A stretch of DNA of 64,000 nt from Daphnia carinata (GCF_022539665.2 NC_081339.1:8739367-8803366); one strand, 5' to 3'; numbered from the stretch's first letter, positions 32,260 through 44,800 are shown. A program made the numbers and translations. Notes: generated by a model not told the origin, from the sequence alone.

Positions 32260-32970
32260 ATAATCTTACAGTATTTTCAGTTTCATTGAAGTCCAGCTGA
32301 CTTCAATGTTTCTCATAAAACTTTTTAAAATCATTGGATTGGTATAATGGTTTATTATTCTATCAGTATGTAGCTCTGGCAACATGCTGCTGTTGGCCGT
32401 TGGCTCTTTAATGGCTGGATTGGCTATGAGTGTACCGATGGGGGGTCACCTTCTTCTGTGCCCTTCGCGACGCCTGCATGCCTGCTGGATAATCATTGTA
32501 CACTCCGCCCTGTCCTTACATCACTAAGCCACATCAGTACCACCAGGGTTTTCTATAAATTTCCTATAGTGCAAAATACGATTTCCAAATTAAGCAAGTT
32601 TTTTTTAAATCGTTCTCCGTGCATTTTACTCTCAGAATGACAGTATTTCGGGTGGTACGGATATGCATCCAAATCCATCGACGCCGAACTACAGGAAAGA
32701 TTACCACGATATGAACTGTAGCCAAAATCATTGCTTTTTGGCTAGCTTGAAAACACTTACAGGTTCATTTTTTAAAAATCTATTAAAATGTAAACAAAAA
32801 ATACCCATGAACACGAGGCATGACTGGTTCGTGGTAGCTTAAACATGTTCGGTGTGTAGCCGGAGGCCCGGGGCTCCAACACTACCAAACACGCAAAGAT
32901 TTCTCATTCGCCATCTGAAGAACTGTGCAACAGTCGACGTTCATGAAGATACAGGTTTCTCTATAGTCTT
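32260..32970. other. Intergenic, no gene seen
   Basis: Upstream of the fucosyltransferase. Short frames only; no recognisable domain, RNA or repeat apart from AT-rich tracts. Confidence 0.4.
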
Positions 32971-32975
32971 GTTGG

Positions 32976-34362
32976 ATGGCTTTCAGTTGCACTCCAACCA
33001 TCGAGGATGAATCATCTCTTCTTCCGTGCTGCAGAATTATCATAGAGAAAATGCCCAAACTTATTGGCTGGCGATTGAAACCTGCCAGTTGTTGGCTCGC
33101 TATTAGCTTTGTCGGAGCAATTATAGCTTGCTCTTATTTGCTATCAGCTTACTGGAGTCATCATCTGTTATCCCTACACGGCCAGGTAGTTTTTAAAATG
33201 AGGAGACTAAATATCTTACGCGTAAAAATCTATTCGAGTAATAAATGATTAGCAAATTGGAGCCATTAAAGATTCGACAGAAACGTTGCAATGCTCCAAG
33301 TATCTTGATCGCAAAATCATTATTTTGCAATGGACGACCTATTTTTGGAAGAACGAATCTGAATATGGATTCGGAGGGGCGCCTTTCGACCGGTGCGATC
33401 ACAACCGTTCAGTTGTTTGTTTGATGACGATGGATCGGAGCCTAGTGAACGAAAGCGACGCCATTATCTTCCACATTCGGGATCTCAATCCCAACGACTT
33501 ACCGCCAGCCGGATGGAGGCGTCCTCATCAACACTACATCTTCTTCTTTTACGAATCACCAATGCACACAGATATGGCCAAGTTGCGCTTGCCTGTATTC
33601 CAGCATTTCTTTAATAGGACGATGACGTATCGGCGGGATTCTGACATTCTCGATTTGCATCCCTACGGTCGCGTGAAATGCATCAACACGTCGTCCCGAC
33701 CGTGTTTGAACTACCCGCGTCTGGATGATAGTCCGGTTGTTGAGGACATCTTTGAATCTGCTAAAAATCCATTTCGAATTGATCTGTCGTCGAAGAACAG
33801 GACGGTCGCCTGGTTCGCTACGAATTGTAACACAGACAGTCGGCGTGAATCACTGGTCCACAATTTATCGCTTTTCATTGCGGTTGACATTTACGGCTCA
33901 TGTGGAAACGGTAGCCATCGATGTGCGAATCGAGCCGATTGTGATCTCATGCTTAATCGTTATTACCGTTTCTACTTGAGTTTTGAGAACTCTCTGTGCA
34001 CCGATTATGTGACGGAGAAGCTGTACCGACCGATGGATCACGATACGGTGCCGGTGGTTTACGGTGAAGCTGATTATTCTTCATATCTTCCAGCCGGATC
34101 GTATGTAGACGCCAGAGGTTTCGATAGTCCGCAAAGTCTGGCAAATCATCTCAATAGATTGATGAACGACGACGAGCTCTATTTGAGCTATTTTGCTTGG
34201 AGAAGGAAATACGTTGTCGACCGCACCCCTGGCAATGGCATATGTCAACTTTGTCGGTTGTTAAGTGATGAAAATACGAAAGAAAAATCTTATCCAGACA
34301 TTGCCACATGGTGGTATAGCGTTAATCAAACCTGCCGTTCACCACCCGCATCTCTTGTCTGA
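32976..34362 (+). CDS. Alpha1,3-fucosyltransferase (GT10 family), type II Golgi protein
   Basis: It transfers fucose from GDP-fucose to GlcNAc of glycans in the Golgi. Exon 1 is 32976-33185 and exon 2 is 33253-34362, with a 67-bp intron (CAG|GTAGTT ... GATTAG); the frame is phase 0 and gives 439 residues, usual for the family. The N-terminal cytosolic part is followed by one membrane segment (about residues 37-58, CWLAISFVGAIIACSYLL), a stem, then the catalytic domain with FFYESPMH and the GT10 signature FYLSFENSLCTDYVTEKL near residue 315. N-glycosylation sequons (NRT, NLS, NGS) and paired cysteines near both ends are visible. An alternative start is the ATG at about 33051. A polyadenylation signal AATAAA follows near 34468. 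This gene has no partner in the duplicated copy of the region. Confidence 0.93.
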
Positions 34363-34364
34363 CT

Positions 34365-34945
34365 GAAATGCGACATATGGATTAGATTTTTTTCTGTATA
34401 AATATACCGGAAGCAAAACCGATGTTGCTCGTCTTTGAATAGTGGATAACGCGAATCATTCCTCATTAATAAACGCTGTTAAAACGTTAACCACAGAAAG
34501 TGAAATCAAACAAAGAGACATACACATTGTGAAAAATCACCCACACCACACTATACTTGCCAATTTCGCAAATGTTTTACGCTTTTTAAAGAGTACAAGA
34601 ATTTGAGGAATAGTATACCTAAAAAGCATAGAGCCAAGATATAAAGCCCACGAAACAGGCCACTACAGTAAGCTATAGGTAGCCTATTGTACACTTTAAG
34701 ATTGAATCAGCGCCTCTAGCCGAAGCTTTGTAAGCAAAATTACATTTTAAAAACAAACCATCATCTTAGCGTTCCTTTGTGAAATCCGTAAATGTTAACG
34801 ATTTTCGAGGATTTTTTACGAACGAACATTGTTAACCAAAGAATACCTTTGTGAACATCGCAAACTCCGCTGGATATTAGTTGTCCGCTGACCGACGCAA
34901 GCCGTAACCCAAAATTAACAGTAAACCCATACATTTTTCCAAAGT
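34365..34945. other. 3' flank of the fucosyltransferase, no further gene seen
   Basis: AT-rich, with the AATAAA near 34468. No coding or RNA signal found. Confidence 0.4.
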
Positions 34946-34959
34946 TACATTAAACGTTG

Positions 34960-35200
34960 AAAATTGATTTTGAGATGATCGTGTAACATTTTGAGGTAGT
35001 TTCAACATTGCACATGCCACCGACGTAGAAAAGGTAGCATAAAACAAAGTGACGACTGTTGTTCGAAATGGAACGGAAATATCCGACAGGGAAATCTAAC
35101 GACATACTCGGCGTTTCGAATTCCAGGATCCCCGCCGCGCTGTTTTTTCCTACGTGACGTAAAATTTTCGAAAACATACTTTTTGGGCGACATTTTACGT
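34960..35200 (-). pseudogene. Remnant sharing KKYxFENFxSRxKKQRG with 46143-46505
   Basis: Minus-strand codons PKKYVFENFTSRRKKQRG and DPGIRNAEYV are shared with PPKKYIFENFKSRKKKQRG and DPGIRNAAYV in the duplicate. Downstream the frames diverge. It looks like one ancient exon or a fragment of a mobile-element gene. I do not recognise it. Confidence 0.3.
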
Positions 35201-35330
35201 TCTTTATAGTTGTCCGCGTCTAGTACTCATAGTTCATCGGGAAAAAAAAAAGCTTTTGCCAGATGCCTATCAAAATTTGATGCAAATTTACGGTTGCTTG
35301 ACAAAGTATTTTGGCTTTCGTGATTCAGCA

Positions 35331-35606
35331 TCAGCAGTGCATTCTTTTGTTCTTGGAATGATTATTATTGCGTCGTGACTTGTTGCTCTTTGTCGTCGTT
35401 TTTGGTTCTTGCCCTTGAAGAAGAACTTCAATGTCAACGATCGCTTCTTCCGCTCCGTGGCGCTTCATTCCACGATTGATGTTGCATTTCTGAAACGCAT
35501 TCTTAACTGCCGCAGTCTCCGATTGTCTTTTCGAAAGAGTTCTCACAGATTTTATATTCGCCAAAGCGCTCCGAAATTTACGAAGAAATAAAAGATGGAA
35601 TAACAA
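35331..35606. other. Conserved non-coding or decayed block 3' of the galactosyltransferase
   Basis: It is duplicated at 46555-46830. Both strands are open in both copies but the reading frames are not conserved through indels, so I do not call a gene. Confidence 0.3.
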
Positions 35607-35682
35607 AGTAGACCAACTAAATTAGGAACAAAATCACCGGTGTATTCTTATAACATTCAAATGAACAAGCTCATTCCAAGAT

Positions 35683-37097
35683 TTACAGAGATTCCGTTAA
35701 CACGCTTGACATGTTACGGTCACCATACGGTTGAATTTCAACAATAATATGAGTATAAAGTGGTTTCAATTCAAAATTGAGCCTCTTATATCGAAGATCA
35801 TTTAAACCATCAGCTTGAAATCGCACCGAGCCTTCCTTCAACACTAGTTTCCTATCGGGATTAGGTTCTGCTTTCTTGTGCGACAAAGTCCTGTATCGAA
35901 CAAGATGGACGAGTGATGGCTGATCCTCGTAAGCTCTAGCTACGGTTAGATTATTGAACCGAACGCGTTGATATAATTGGTCGTCTTCGCCACCCCAGCC
36001 CCAAAAAGAATTCGAGAAGCCATTGATTTGTCGGAAATCATTTGTAGAAAAGGCGGTAACTCCTCCGAAATGGCTAGCCGGTGTCGGTCTATGAATAAAC
36101 AACGAAATCAAGCAATGAAATAAGTGGAATAGAACAGTAAAAACAGTTGAAATATCTACTTGTAATTGTCCCAGTAATCGATGGAGAATGACATCTGCCT
36201 GGGTTTTCCGGCTTGCGGACAGGTGTAGGGATTACCGTCATCCTCTGGTAGGAAATCGACATCGTGAAAGATGAAACACTGAAAATCTTCTTGCAACTGA
36301 GCTTCGTTGAACCCGATATTCATTAACATTCCTCTGTTGAACGACGAGCTGTCTGTTCGCAGATAAAGATAATTACAACATTAATCGATTAATATATCCT
36401 ACATGGGTTCAGCAAAATTCGACGCGATCAAAATTCATGAATATTTGAATATACTAACTGGATTGTTCAACAACAATAACGACATAGTTGAGTTGCTGTC
36501 GCTGCAAGAAAGGATGCAGATAACGTAAGAAAACAGTCAAATGATCTTTCCTGTCTCGGTAAGGCACCACGATAGCGACTTTGTGTCGTGATAGGCACTC
36601 TTTTGGTTGATACCTTCCACCAGCCTCGATTCCAGCTTCTATCAATTCCACGTCAGTCTCATTTCGAAGGATGTCTATCTTCTCCAAGGAAATATTCGTC
36701 CAACCAACTGTTTTCGTAAAAATTAATCTGCAACACTTTGATGCTGCAAACCGACGCGCCGTTTCTACTTACCTAATTTAGGGGAAACGAGAGGGCATAG
36801 TTGCGTAACAGTAGACGATTGATGAGGAACTGACGGTTGCGATGATTCGTTCACGGCCACTTCACTTACATTCTGATTTTGTTTGTTATCAATCTTTTTT
36901 TGAGGTACTGGTCCAAGTATACTTGCTGAATCAGTTACAGTTAGTTGAATTGTCGATGTATAACAACTACGGTAATTAAAAATGGAATTGGTTACATTGC
37001 TTACATTTAAGTTTAACCAAAGTATTAAAACCAAGGTGAATGTGGAAATAACTAGTACGGGCCGAGCAATGACTCGCAAGTGGGGAATGCTGGCCAT
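35683..37097 (-). CDS. Beta1,4-galactosyltransferase (GT7 family), intact copy
   Basis: A type II Golgi enzyme adding galactose (or GalNAc in many invertebrate members) from UDP-sugar to GlcNAc. Exons: 37097-36773, 36707-36459, 36352-36160 and 36088-35683; all GT/AG, phases agree, 390 residues. Residues 11-30 form the membrane anchor (PVLVISTFTLVLILWLNL), followed by a Ser/Gln-rich stem. The catalytic domain shows the family set: VAIVVPYRDRKDHL, FNRGMLMNIGF, FHDVDFLPEDD (the DVD metal site), FGGVTAFS, GWGGEDDQLYQR (acceptor site), and LVRYRTLSHKKAEPNPDR. Met in the position after the second metal-binding loop was not checked by structure. A duplicate at 46907-48295 is dead. Confidence 0.93.
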
Positions 37098-37444
37098 GTC
37101 CGTCTTTTGGTTGAGTAGGTTTGCGTTATAAGACTACCGAATCGCTACAACCACCGGGGACCACGGTGACTGCGTGTCTGCTTCGGGATGCGTTCTTTCC
37201 CCAACCCATCACGCTTTGCAGGGTTTCGCGCGTTGGTTTCATAGAAAAATGGAGTTTGGGGAGTTGCCCCCAAGTGTACCTCCCGGTATCGATGGCAGAC
37301 AACTGAGAAACGATTTTTTAGTTTTAGGCGGTGTTGGAATTGCCTTTTAGGAGGCGTATAATACTACGACGATTCCTAGTTTGTATATTAGACCGGGACA
37401 TTGCGTAAATCTGTTAAGTGTTTAAGCTTTCGCCACAGGGCTGG

Positions 37445-37685
37445 TTTGTCTGTGAAGAGAATTCAAATGTAGACGACCTCCAAATAACCTTATACAAGTT
37501 GGCCAATAGCTAGCCGTGCATCTTTCCTTCTACAAGAGAAGAGTTCTTCTTTCATGTTACATTGCTATAGCAACTATTCAAGAACGAGTTGGGCGCTCCA
37601 AACGGGGAAGTTCACTGTGCTGCTTCTGTGAAGAGAATTCAAATGTAGACGACCTCCAAATAACCAAATGGCCAATAGCTACTAT
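37445..37685. repeat. Short direct repeat upstream of the galactosyltransferase
   Basis: The stretch TGTGAAGAGAATTCAAATG plus GACGACCTCCAAATAACC occurs twice, near 37450 and 37624. Copy 2 of the region has only one, diverged version near 48650. Confidence 0.7.
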
Positions 37686-37789
37686 GGTAAAAACAACGGT
37701 GTTTTTATATGGTAAAAACCGAAAAATAAAAAAAATCCATTGTCTTTGTGCCTTGTATAGCTCGACAGAGCAATACATTGGCCACGAAA

Positions 37790-38044
37790 TTAAATAACGA
37801 ACCTTCCATTAATCCCCTTAGCTGTACTAGCGATCTCCCGATAATATGAAACATTCAAACTTCTGAACAGAATGGTAAGCGACAACAGAAACATGAAAAT
37901 TGATTCAAGATAACACAAGGGAAGAATATTCAAGATGCATTTGATCCTTTTCTCATGTAGCCTTGAGCTCACTGTCACTTCCACCTTTGCTTTGTTGGTT
38001 TTCCACCTGATATTTTTAACGCTACGTAAATAATCGTTATTCAT
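37790..38044 (-). CDS. Short conserved ORF upstream of the galactosyltransferase, hypothetical
   Basis: 84 codons with a hydrophobic segment LNILPLCYLESIFMFLLSLT. The duplicate at 48938-49195 keeps the same frame over 85 codons, the only indel being exactly three bases (LHEKRIKC versus LHAERRIKR). Substitutions include many that change residues. It could be a small membrane protein, an alternative 5' exon of the galactosyltransferase 0.7 kb downstream, or chance conservation in a young duplication. Confidence 0.35.
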   Translation of the reverse strand: MNNDYLRSVKNIRWKTNKAKVEVTVSSRLHEKRIKCILNILPLCYLESIFMFLLSLTILFRSLNVSYYREIASTAKGINGRFVI

Positions 38045-38049
38045 ACCGC

Positions 38050-39870
38050 CACTATCTTCTAAACATTATAAACTTACTCTTTCTTTTGTTTGGATTCTTG
38101 GCAGGTCCTTTTTTCCTGTAAATTTTCTACAAAATATTTTTGCCATTCTTTTTATTAACTGTACGATTCATAGCGCTTAAAGAGGTGAAAACACACTACA
38201 CGGCTATAACTATCAAGAACCACATACGAGTTTTCAAACGCTGAGTCATTACAAGCACAACGGTGTAAACATGTGTCACATGAATGAAGATTTGTCAACA
38301 ATAGAATTTAGCACTAAAACCATTTCAATTGGTTGTGCGCGTTTGCAACAGAAAGTGATTGCTTGCTGAGTCGTTCAAACATCAGAGCAAAAATCGAAGC
38401 AACGCGTCGAAAAAGCACTTAGTCGTGAGAAAATGAAATGAAACGAGTTTGTATAGTTGTCCATGATGGTGCTAAATGATTAAGAGCTCATATAAGAAAC
38501 AAAACAATCTTATTGCAAAGAAACGTCAGATTCATTTCAGTTGATCTTGTGCATCATCTTATTCCAGATGATCGTCGTGGTCGCACATTCAATCGTCCTT
38601 GTCTTGTCCTTACGTCCTTGATTCTCGGACAAAAAAATAATAGTCCTTAAAAACATTTCACATTATTGATCGAAAGCTTTTTCTACACACGGGCATGAAT
38701 CACAGCTTGTGACAAGGGTCTGAAGTGATTAACTGATCCCCTCGAAAACGCATGTCAGTTTTACTCCTCAGATCGAGTTGCTTATTGAATTTATTTATTC
38801 CTTGATGTCCGTAAAAAAAATTACACATAAAATAATTAAAGAAACAAAATAAAACTAAACTGAGATTTCCATTTTATGCAGCAAACAGTTGGTTACCAGC
38901 CAACAACAAGGCGTAAAAGAATCTTCGTCTTTTGGCAGGGTTCTATAAAGGGGCAAAACACATGGTTCGAGCACAACAGCGATTCCCGAACGTTCTTCAC
39001 GATCTTGCTTAAAGAATTTCGGCGGTCAATGGAAAACTTCTCCCTGCAGGTATGGTCGAGCGTCCCCTCTGAGAGCTATGAAAAGCCACGGGAGAGTTAA
39101 GAAAGAATTTTATCTCTATTGAATTCACGCAACTTTCTGTTACAAGGGAAAAAACGAAAAAAAAAAAAATAAATAAAATAGAAACGTTGAAGGTCGTAGT
39201 GTCAATGATCTTGGCGAGGTATAATGCAGATTGTTGATAGTGACACGGGTGAAAGAGCCCATTAATTCCATGTGGGATATGCAAGCATGGTATTCGGGTC
39301 CTTCTATAGGTGAATTGAATGCACAGCATCCACGTCACGTAAAAACGTTGTAATAGTGGTGATGAAAAAAAGAAGAGGAGAGTTTCGTCGGCAGACATGA
39401 CGATATAATTTAAAATCTTTTTAACCATGTAGCTAAAGAATGTAAAAGGAACCGAAAGATAATTTAACTACTCTCATTAGTTTGCACATCTGAGAGTGAA
39501 CTTCAGTGTGTTTTATGGACGCCCGCAGGTCATGAATCGAAGAGCCATTGTGTGGCTATCTTGCATCCCTTTCCCTTTTTTTTTTCTTTCTGACATCGAC
39601 AACAGAACAAAGCAAAACGAAAGATGCAAAGTTATGATTACTCACGAAAACGATAAATTTTACAATGGACGTTCAAATACTGGTTAATTATCCAGCAGGT
39701 TTAATACAGCTTTAAATTGGAATATGGGAAATTAGAAATAAAACAGCACAAACGCAAATTTGGTCTATCTGCATTAGGAACTGGCCACTAACCAACCATA
39801 TGTCCCGGGAGATAAAAGAATGTGTTTATCAACTTCATTACAGCACATGCATCAGCTTAACGAACCCAAA
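38050..39870. other. Duplicated intergenic sequence, no gene seen
   Basis: It parallels about 49200-51010 base for base with indels. The frame at 38876-39100 and its antisense are not preserved in the duplicate. Confidence 0.5.
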
Positions 39871-39877
39871 TTTTCCA

Positions 39878-40375
39878 TCAACAATATTCCCAGTCCTTGT
39901 GATCTGGTGGTCGGCAAACTTCTGGACACTTGTCTGGGTATAGTTCATGTCCAGCTCCTCCCACGTAAAAGCTGCCATTGCGTTGGGTTTGAAATAGATG
40001 GATTTTCAATGGTGACATCCCGATGAGGCGTTCGTCTGACATCCTTAAGTGTCATGGGCCATCTATTCCATTTTCGTGAATTAGGATTCAACCAATGTTC
40101 ATTAAAATGTATGCATAGCTTCATTACCACATCGTATTTGGCTATTGGCCACACAATGTCCGCAAGTGAAAATTGGTCTTGAGATTTGACCTGTTGCTGA
40201 TCGGAAATAATAAGTGCTCGTATTAGTCCTTCGATGAGATCTCGTCGCTGCCATATTTTGGCTCTCCACATTCCTATATTCCAAATGTGAAGCAAGAAGC
40301 TTGTTACTTAAAGTACGTGAAGAGGCTAGCTACGAGCGTATACCTGCTAAAATGACTGATCCATGGAAATGCACG
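39878..40375 (-). pseudogene. 3' fragment of a DxD glycosyltransferase-like gene (copy of 51012-51510)
   Basis: It contains exon 2 (MWRAKIWQRRDLIEGLIRAL) and exon 3 of the gene intact at 51012-52346, plus about 30 bases of exon 1 before the duplication ends. In exon 3 the codon after HDT is TAA (GACACTTAAGG, where the intact copy has CTTACGG). Truncated and stopped, hence dead. Confidence 0.8.
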
Positions 40376-40379
40376 TCAA

Positions 40380-42535
40380 CTTTCGATTTTACTTGCCTGA
40401 AATGATGCAGGCAAGTGGAGCCTGTGGAAAGCTTCCACGCCACTGGAATGAAATCCAGAAACTACAAAGAATATCGTTCTCTGTGCAAACGGTATAGAGC
40501 GCAAAACGGTTCAGCTACTATCATTGTTTCTTCGAATCTGATGGCGTCATTGAATTGGAAATCGTTATGAGAGCAGAAAACGCAATAATGAAACCAAAGA
40601 GATACATTTATTGATTAAGATATTTTCTCATTTGCTGAGACCTTCTATTGGTCTATACGCAGGACTTGCGTTTAGTTTTTATTTTTTTTTTTTGCTTTCA
40701 CGTTCTGTTATTTCTTATGTTATATGAAAAGTGGTGGAAGTGTTCAATACGGTCGCACTGTTTAAAGCGATTTCAGCATAGGGATCGAAAAAAATATTTT
40801 GTCTGTTTCTATTCTAAAACCAGATACAGCCCTGGGGTAGTGGCGGGGGGGGGGGAACCAATAGAGAATATCTAGCAAGCAGAACGTTGGGGTATTCAGA
40901 ACACGCATGAATTATAGCCTGCGTGAAAACTGCTAACTATTTCAAACGCAGATCTCGGGGTTGAAAAAAGATTAAAAGCTGCTCGCAACAATCGTGTTAA
41001 TCTGACGTTGAACACATTGAGTTAGCCATTCCCAGTCGAAGCGATTTGACGGAAAACAAAACAATTAAAACAGTGGGTACGTACCAGTAGATTTTCTCTT
41101 TGTTGCATGTCGGCCAATATTCGAACTGTGTCGAACCGATGAGGACGAAAACAAGATGTGCCATTGCTTCAGTGTTTTTGTTTTTTTAATTCCCCGTGCG
41201 TCTTTCGAATTACGACCATCTGAGTTGTACCTACATTTTAACGTTGCCGGAAATATGAGGCGTGTAGTGGCGACTAGATTTTTAACCTTCAACAATTCCA
41301 TTCCATTGTTTATCTCCTCCTACTTAATCAAAAATTGTGTTTTTTTTCGACCAGCGTAGTACTTACAGGAATGTTTTATTTTTCACTGTGTTACATGAAA
41401 TCGGAAGGTGTCTGTGTGACACACATATATAGGGAGATTGTTTAGCAACAATAAAAATTTTCTAAAAGGAACTCTGTTTAAATGTCCCAGTACTGCATAT
41501 GGAACGATCTACGCCCAATATAGGGCGAGCGACGGCGTTCACGGTGTGGGACAAATTTCCTTGTAACACGGTGCCCATCACTACGTTGGGTCCGCATATA
41601 TACTGTACGTAGCCCTCGGTCCCATTTGGCTTGGCCTACCCGAAATATGACTGATCAGCGTTTGCTGTGTTTAGCCTACGTGCCATCCAAGGCACAATGG
41701 AAAGATCAAAAAGGTAAAGGATTGGAACGAAAAAATGTTCACCCAAAGCCCGAAAGTACCCCGAAGCTCCGAAATACCCCGATTGGCAAAAAAGTGCTCC
41801 GATTAACTCGGGGTCGATACCTAGTATTGTGGTTGTACAGTTTATAGTATAAGCTGCCTAAAAAAAAAAAAGAAAAAATATCTTTTATAAGGAAAATAAT
41901 AAATCAATAATGAAAGAAAAAAACACACACACACACTAGGAGTGCCATAAGGTTTTGTAATAGAGAAGGTAAATAGGGTAACGAATTGCATCTTATTACA
42001 TTCGGTGTGGCACCACGCACCACAAATCATCGCGCCGAAAAAATCCCCACATTTGAATCGATGAAAAAGCTTCTTGATCTACTGAGGGCCGAGCCTTAGG
42101 TGGCTAGCATACAAGCAGGGATCGACCCCGAACCAATCTCCATAACAGCAGCCATTTGGTAAAATTGCATTGGGGTTTCAAGTTGACCCCTAATTTTTTT
42201 CTCTGACCCGCCCTGGTTGATGAAGTGGTTCACGAATTGTGCCCCGAACGGCTTTTTTGGGGCGGGTACCGGAATTCGAGTCATCCCTAGTTTTTCGTAG
42301 TAAAGGAACTGATAGGGATCCGGTTACACGAAACCTGAAAAACCGCACTGACCTAACGAAAATTGCCAATTGGTTAAATCCCGGGTAGATATTTTTCAAG
42401 TGGTTTGGTGTAAAAATACCCGACAATAACCGAGAAACGCGTAGCAGTGTTGGAAAATAGCGGATAAGTGGCACAAAACTTAATAAATAAAGTAAATGAT
42501 ACAAAGTAAAATTCAAATTTTAATCTTAATTAAAT
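40380..42535. other. Unique spacer between duplication copies, no gene seen
   Basis: Short frames only on both strands. It holds a G run at 40846-40855, a T run near 40680, a short CA repeat near 41925 and AT-rich tracts. No recognised coding or RNA signal. Confidence 0.4.
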
Positions 42536-42544
42536 TTCAATTAT

Positions 42545-42660
42545 TTTTATCGGATCGCGATCAATAATTTTTTTTTGATCGCCGATCCGATCTCCGATCA
42601 TTTTCAAATGATGATCGGCAATAAATTTTTTTATCGTGATCGGGATCGTGGCAAGTCTAG
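42545..42660. mobile_element. Truncated end of a GATC-type hAT MITE
   Basis: GGATCGCGATC, GATCGCCGATCCGATC and the terminus GTGGCAAGTCT resemble the right end of the 5281-5737 element. The left terminus is missing. Confidence 0.5.
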
Positions 42661-43095
42661 TTCGCACGTCGCTGGATCGGGAATCTTTTTTTCGCTGGTA
42701 TGGTAGTCCTCTTGTCGCATAGTATAGGACTTGTGGGTTTTAGCAACATTAGGTTGTAGTGGCCATGGTAATAAGTTAGAGTTACCCAATCATGTTTCTG
42801 TCATTTATTAAGTTCGTTTATTCATATAGAGGCACAGCAACAAATAACATAGGTGAACAAATAAACCCAGTTGCCAATGCCTCAATACTAGAAATTAACT
42901 TAAAAGAAGTTTCACCAATCTGAAATTCATATGACATGTTACAGAAAGTAATAAAAACTTAATACAAAAAAAGAGAACTAGTTAACGCAACCGAAATCCT
43001 ATATCTCTTCAAATCGGAGCTGCGTGGTCAAATAGCTTCGTTATACGTGATGGTTAATATGTTTCATTACCTTGAAAAATGGTTGGAGTACAATA

Positions 43096-43314
43096 CTATC
43101 TAATACTTGTTCTTTTATGTATATCTGATGGAAGCCGTGGGTGTTTCTTACATCCTTCTTGAACAACGACATGCTCACCAAATTTTAAGTTCAAGCAATA
43201 ATTATTATAGCACAGATCTGTGCTTTCGTAGCCGGCACATTTTGTTGTGTTCACTTTGGCAGATTGGAACTCTAAACTCGGATTCCGATTAAGAAAAACT
43301 GCAAATGGAAACAC
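43096..43314 (-). pseudogene. Cys-rich short ORF, copy 2
   Basis: 72 codons with Cys spacing KCAGYESTDLCYNNYCLNLK and HVVVQEGCKKH. Copy 1 (13299-13540) is frame-broken upstream of LNLKF. It could be an exon of a small disulfide-rich secreted protein. I do not recognise the family. Confidence 0.25.
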
Positions 43315-43395
43315 CAGGTTGGCCGAGTGGTTAAGGCGCCAGACTTAAGTTCTGGTCTCTGTATAGAGACGTGAGTTCGATCCTCACACCTGGTA
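43313..43395 (+). tRNA. tRNA-Leu (anticodon UAA), duplicate
   Basis: Identical over 83 bases to 13572-13654: same acceptor stem, CTTAAGT anticodon loop, long variable arm and TTCGATC T loop. Flanks are diverged, so the gene itself is under constraint or was homogenised. Confidence 0.95.
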
Positions 43396-44033
43396 GTTTA
43401 AACGAATAATTAACTTTATCATCACAACAAAATGAAAATAGTTCGAAGATTGTTATATACGTATAATGTAATCAAATCGGGTGTATAGAAAATTCAAGAT
43501 ATGAAACTATTTTATTTCGTCAATTTCATTAAATTGAATAAGATTTTAATTTTTTCATCATCACTTGGCTGTGCTAGACCCTTAACTAATACAAAGCCAG
43601 GGTCACCGAAAATAAAAAAGAATAAACTATTGTAAAGTAGAAAAATAAGGAGTGTTGTCAAACTACATATATGGAACAATTAACTAAACATACAACGAGA
43701 AATAAAATATTGCATTCTCAGAAAACAAAGACTGGATTTAAACTGGTATCTGATTAACAATTATATACAAGAAAAATTTATAAGCGACGATCTACTGTGG
43801 GCAAACTATGAAGTGTAAAACATTTCGGTATGCTTGTTGGGTCTGGTAGGAGCCTGAAATTGAGCAATAGGCAAAGTGTGTTGACGAATGCTTTGCCAAG
43901 ACAATTGAAGAAACGAGAATAGCACGTTTGTTACCATAGCATTCTTGTGCATTCTCTGTATGAATAGACGTGGTAAATGAGACGTTTTGCCCAATGAAAG
44001 ATCTGAGTATGTTGTAGTAAATGAAACCGTTCT

Positions 44034-44174
44034 TTCTCCAGGCGAGGCTCGAACTCGCGACCTCGGCATTACTTTCTTTCCCATAGTTTTCTGTTCAGTC
44101 AATGCAGTTTTTCGATAGCACGTCTAGTTACTGTCGTATAAGTACCATGCGCTAACCAACTGCGCCACTGGAGA
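44034..44174 (-). tRNA. tRNA-Ile (anticodon UAU), intron-containing, copy 2
   Basis: 141 bases. The seven-pair acceptor is perfect (TCTCCAG / CTGGAGA), anticodon UAU is at 44138-44140 and the T loop is TTCGAGC. Its intron is about 21 bases longer than that of copy 1 (120-base gene), with extra sequence near TCAGTCAATGCAG. It decodes AUA. Confidence 0.93.
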
Positions 44175-44373
44175 CACATATGTATATAAATATTATATAT
44201 ATATAATTATGTTAAAATGTTAAAATAATTGGTGTAAATTTTAAATGTACAATGGACAACCAGCATTGAAAAGAACGAAATGTGTTCCGTACTTTCAGCA
44301 CAGTCAACGGATAGAAATTAATTAGTTTGGCGTCGGTCAGAACTCATATACGAGTATCACATATTTAGTTAAA

Positions 44374-44800
44374 TTAGTCGACAAAACATTTTAGAATTGA
44401 ATGTTTTGAGAGAGCAGTAAGGATGGTGTAGGAGGAAGGTATGCAGCCTGGAGCAGGATAGTTACGATCCGCGTGCACTGGGATGTTGCAGGCCGGAGCG
44501 CTGGTGGCCGGAGGTCTGGAATAGGGGAGTTTCGTAGGCTGGTGTAGGGTAAACGGTGGCAGGAGTTTTGTAGATTGGAGCGGGTTGAACGGGGACAGGG
44601 GTAGTGGGGGTTTTATATATTGAGGAGCTGGGGAAACGGTTACGGGAGTCTTCTGGGCTGGAACACAATAAACGGAGGCAGCGGGCTGTGTAGCCGTAAC
44701 TATTGGATGTGTACGTGACGATCTGGATGCGACCGTCGGGCACTTGGGCACGATAACTACCAGCTGTTATTTTGCCGTTGCTTTTCTAGGAATGATCGAA
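44374..44800 (-). pseudogene. Cuticle-protein (chitin-binding type) remnant, copy 2
   Basis: The minus strand reads KITAGSYRAQVPDGRIQIVT followed by YTSNSYGYTA, the core of arthropod cuticular chitin-binding proteins. The frame then passes through an abnormal Cys/Arg stretch, with a probable indel, and resumes as a Pro/Tyr-rich tail IYKTPTTPVPVQPAPIYKTP and ATVYPTPAYETP. Upstream sequence GDPMSISIIPRKATAK ends in a stop in the same frame. No start codon or signal peptide is seen. Hence a decayed gene or 3' fragment. Confidence 0.6.

Larger units (their letters stand above)
34950..40375. repeat. Segmental duplication, block 1b (partner about 46225-51505)
   Basis: It runs parallel to 46225-51505 in the same orientation: fragment PKKYVFENF, the galactosyltransferase gene, its upstream region with a short conserved ORF, and the 3' exons of a DxD glycosyltransferase. 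Similarity stops near 40375, inside the first exon of that last gene, where partner sequence continues to 52346. Confidence 0.9.

Noticed and set aside
42096-42516. Minus-strand frames of 62 and 108 codons
   Set aside because: No motif, no splice partner, low-complexity composition, unique to this spacer.
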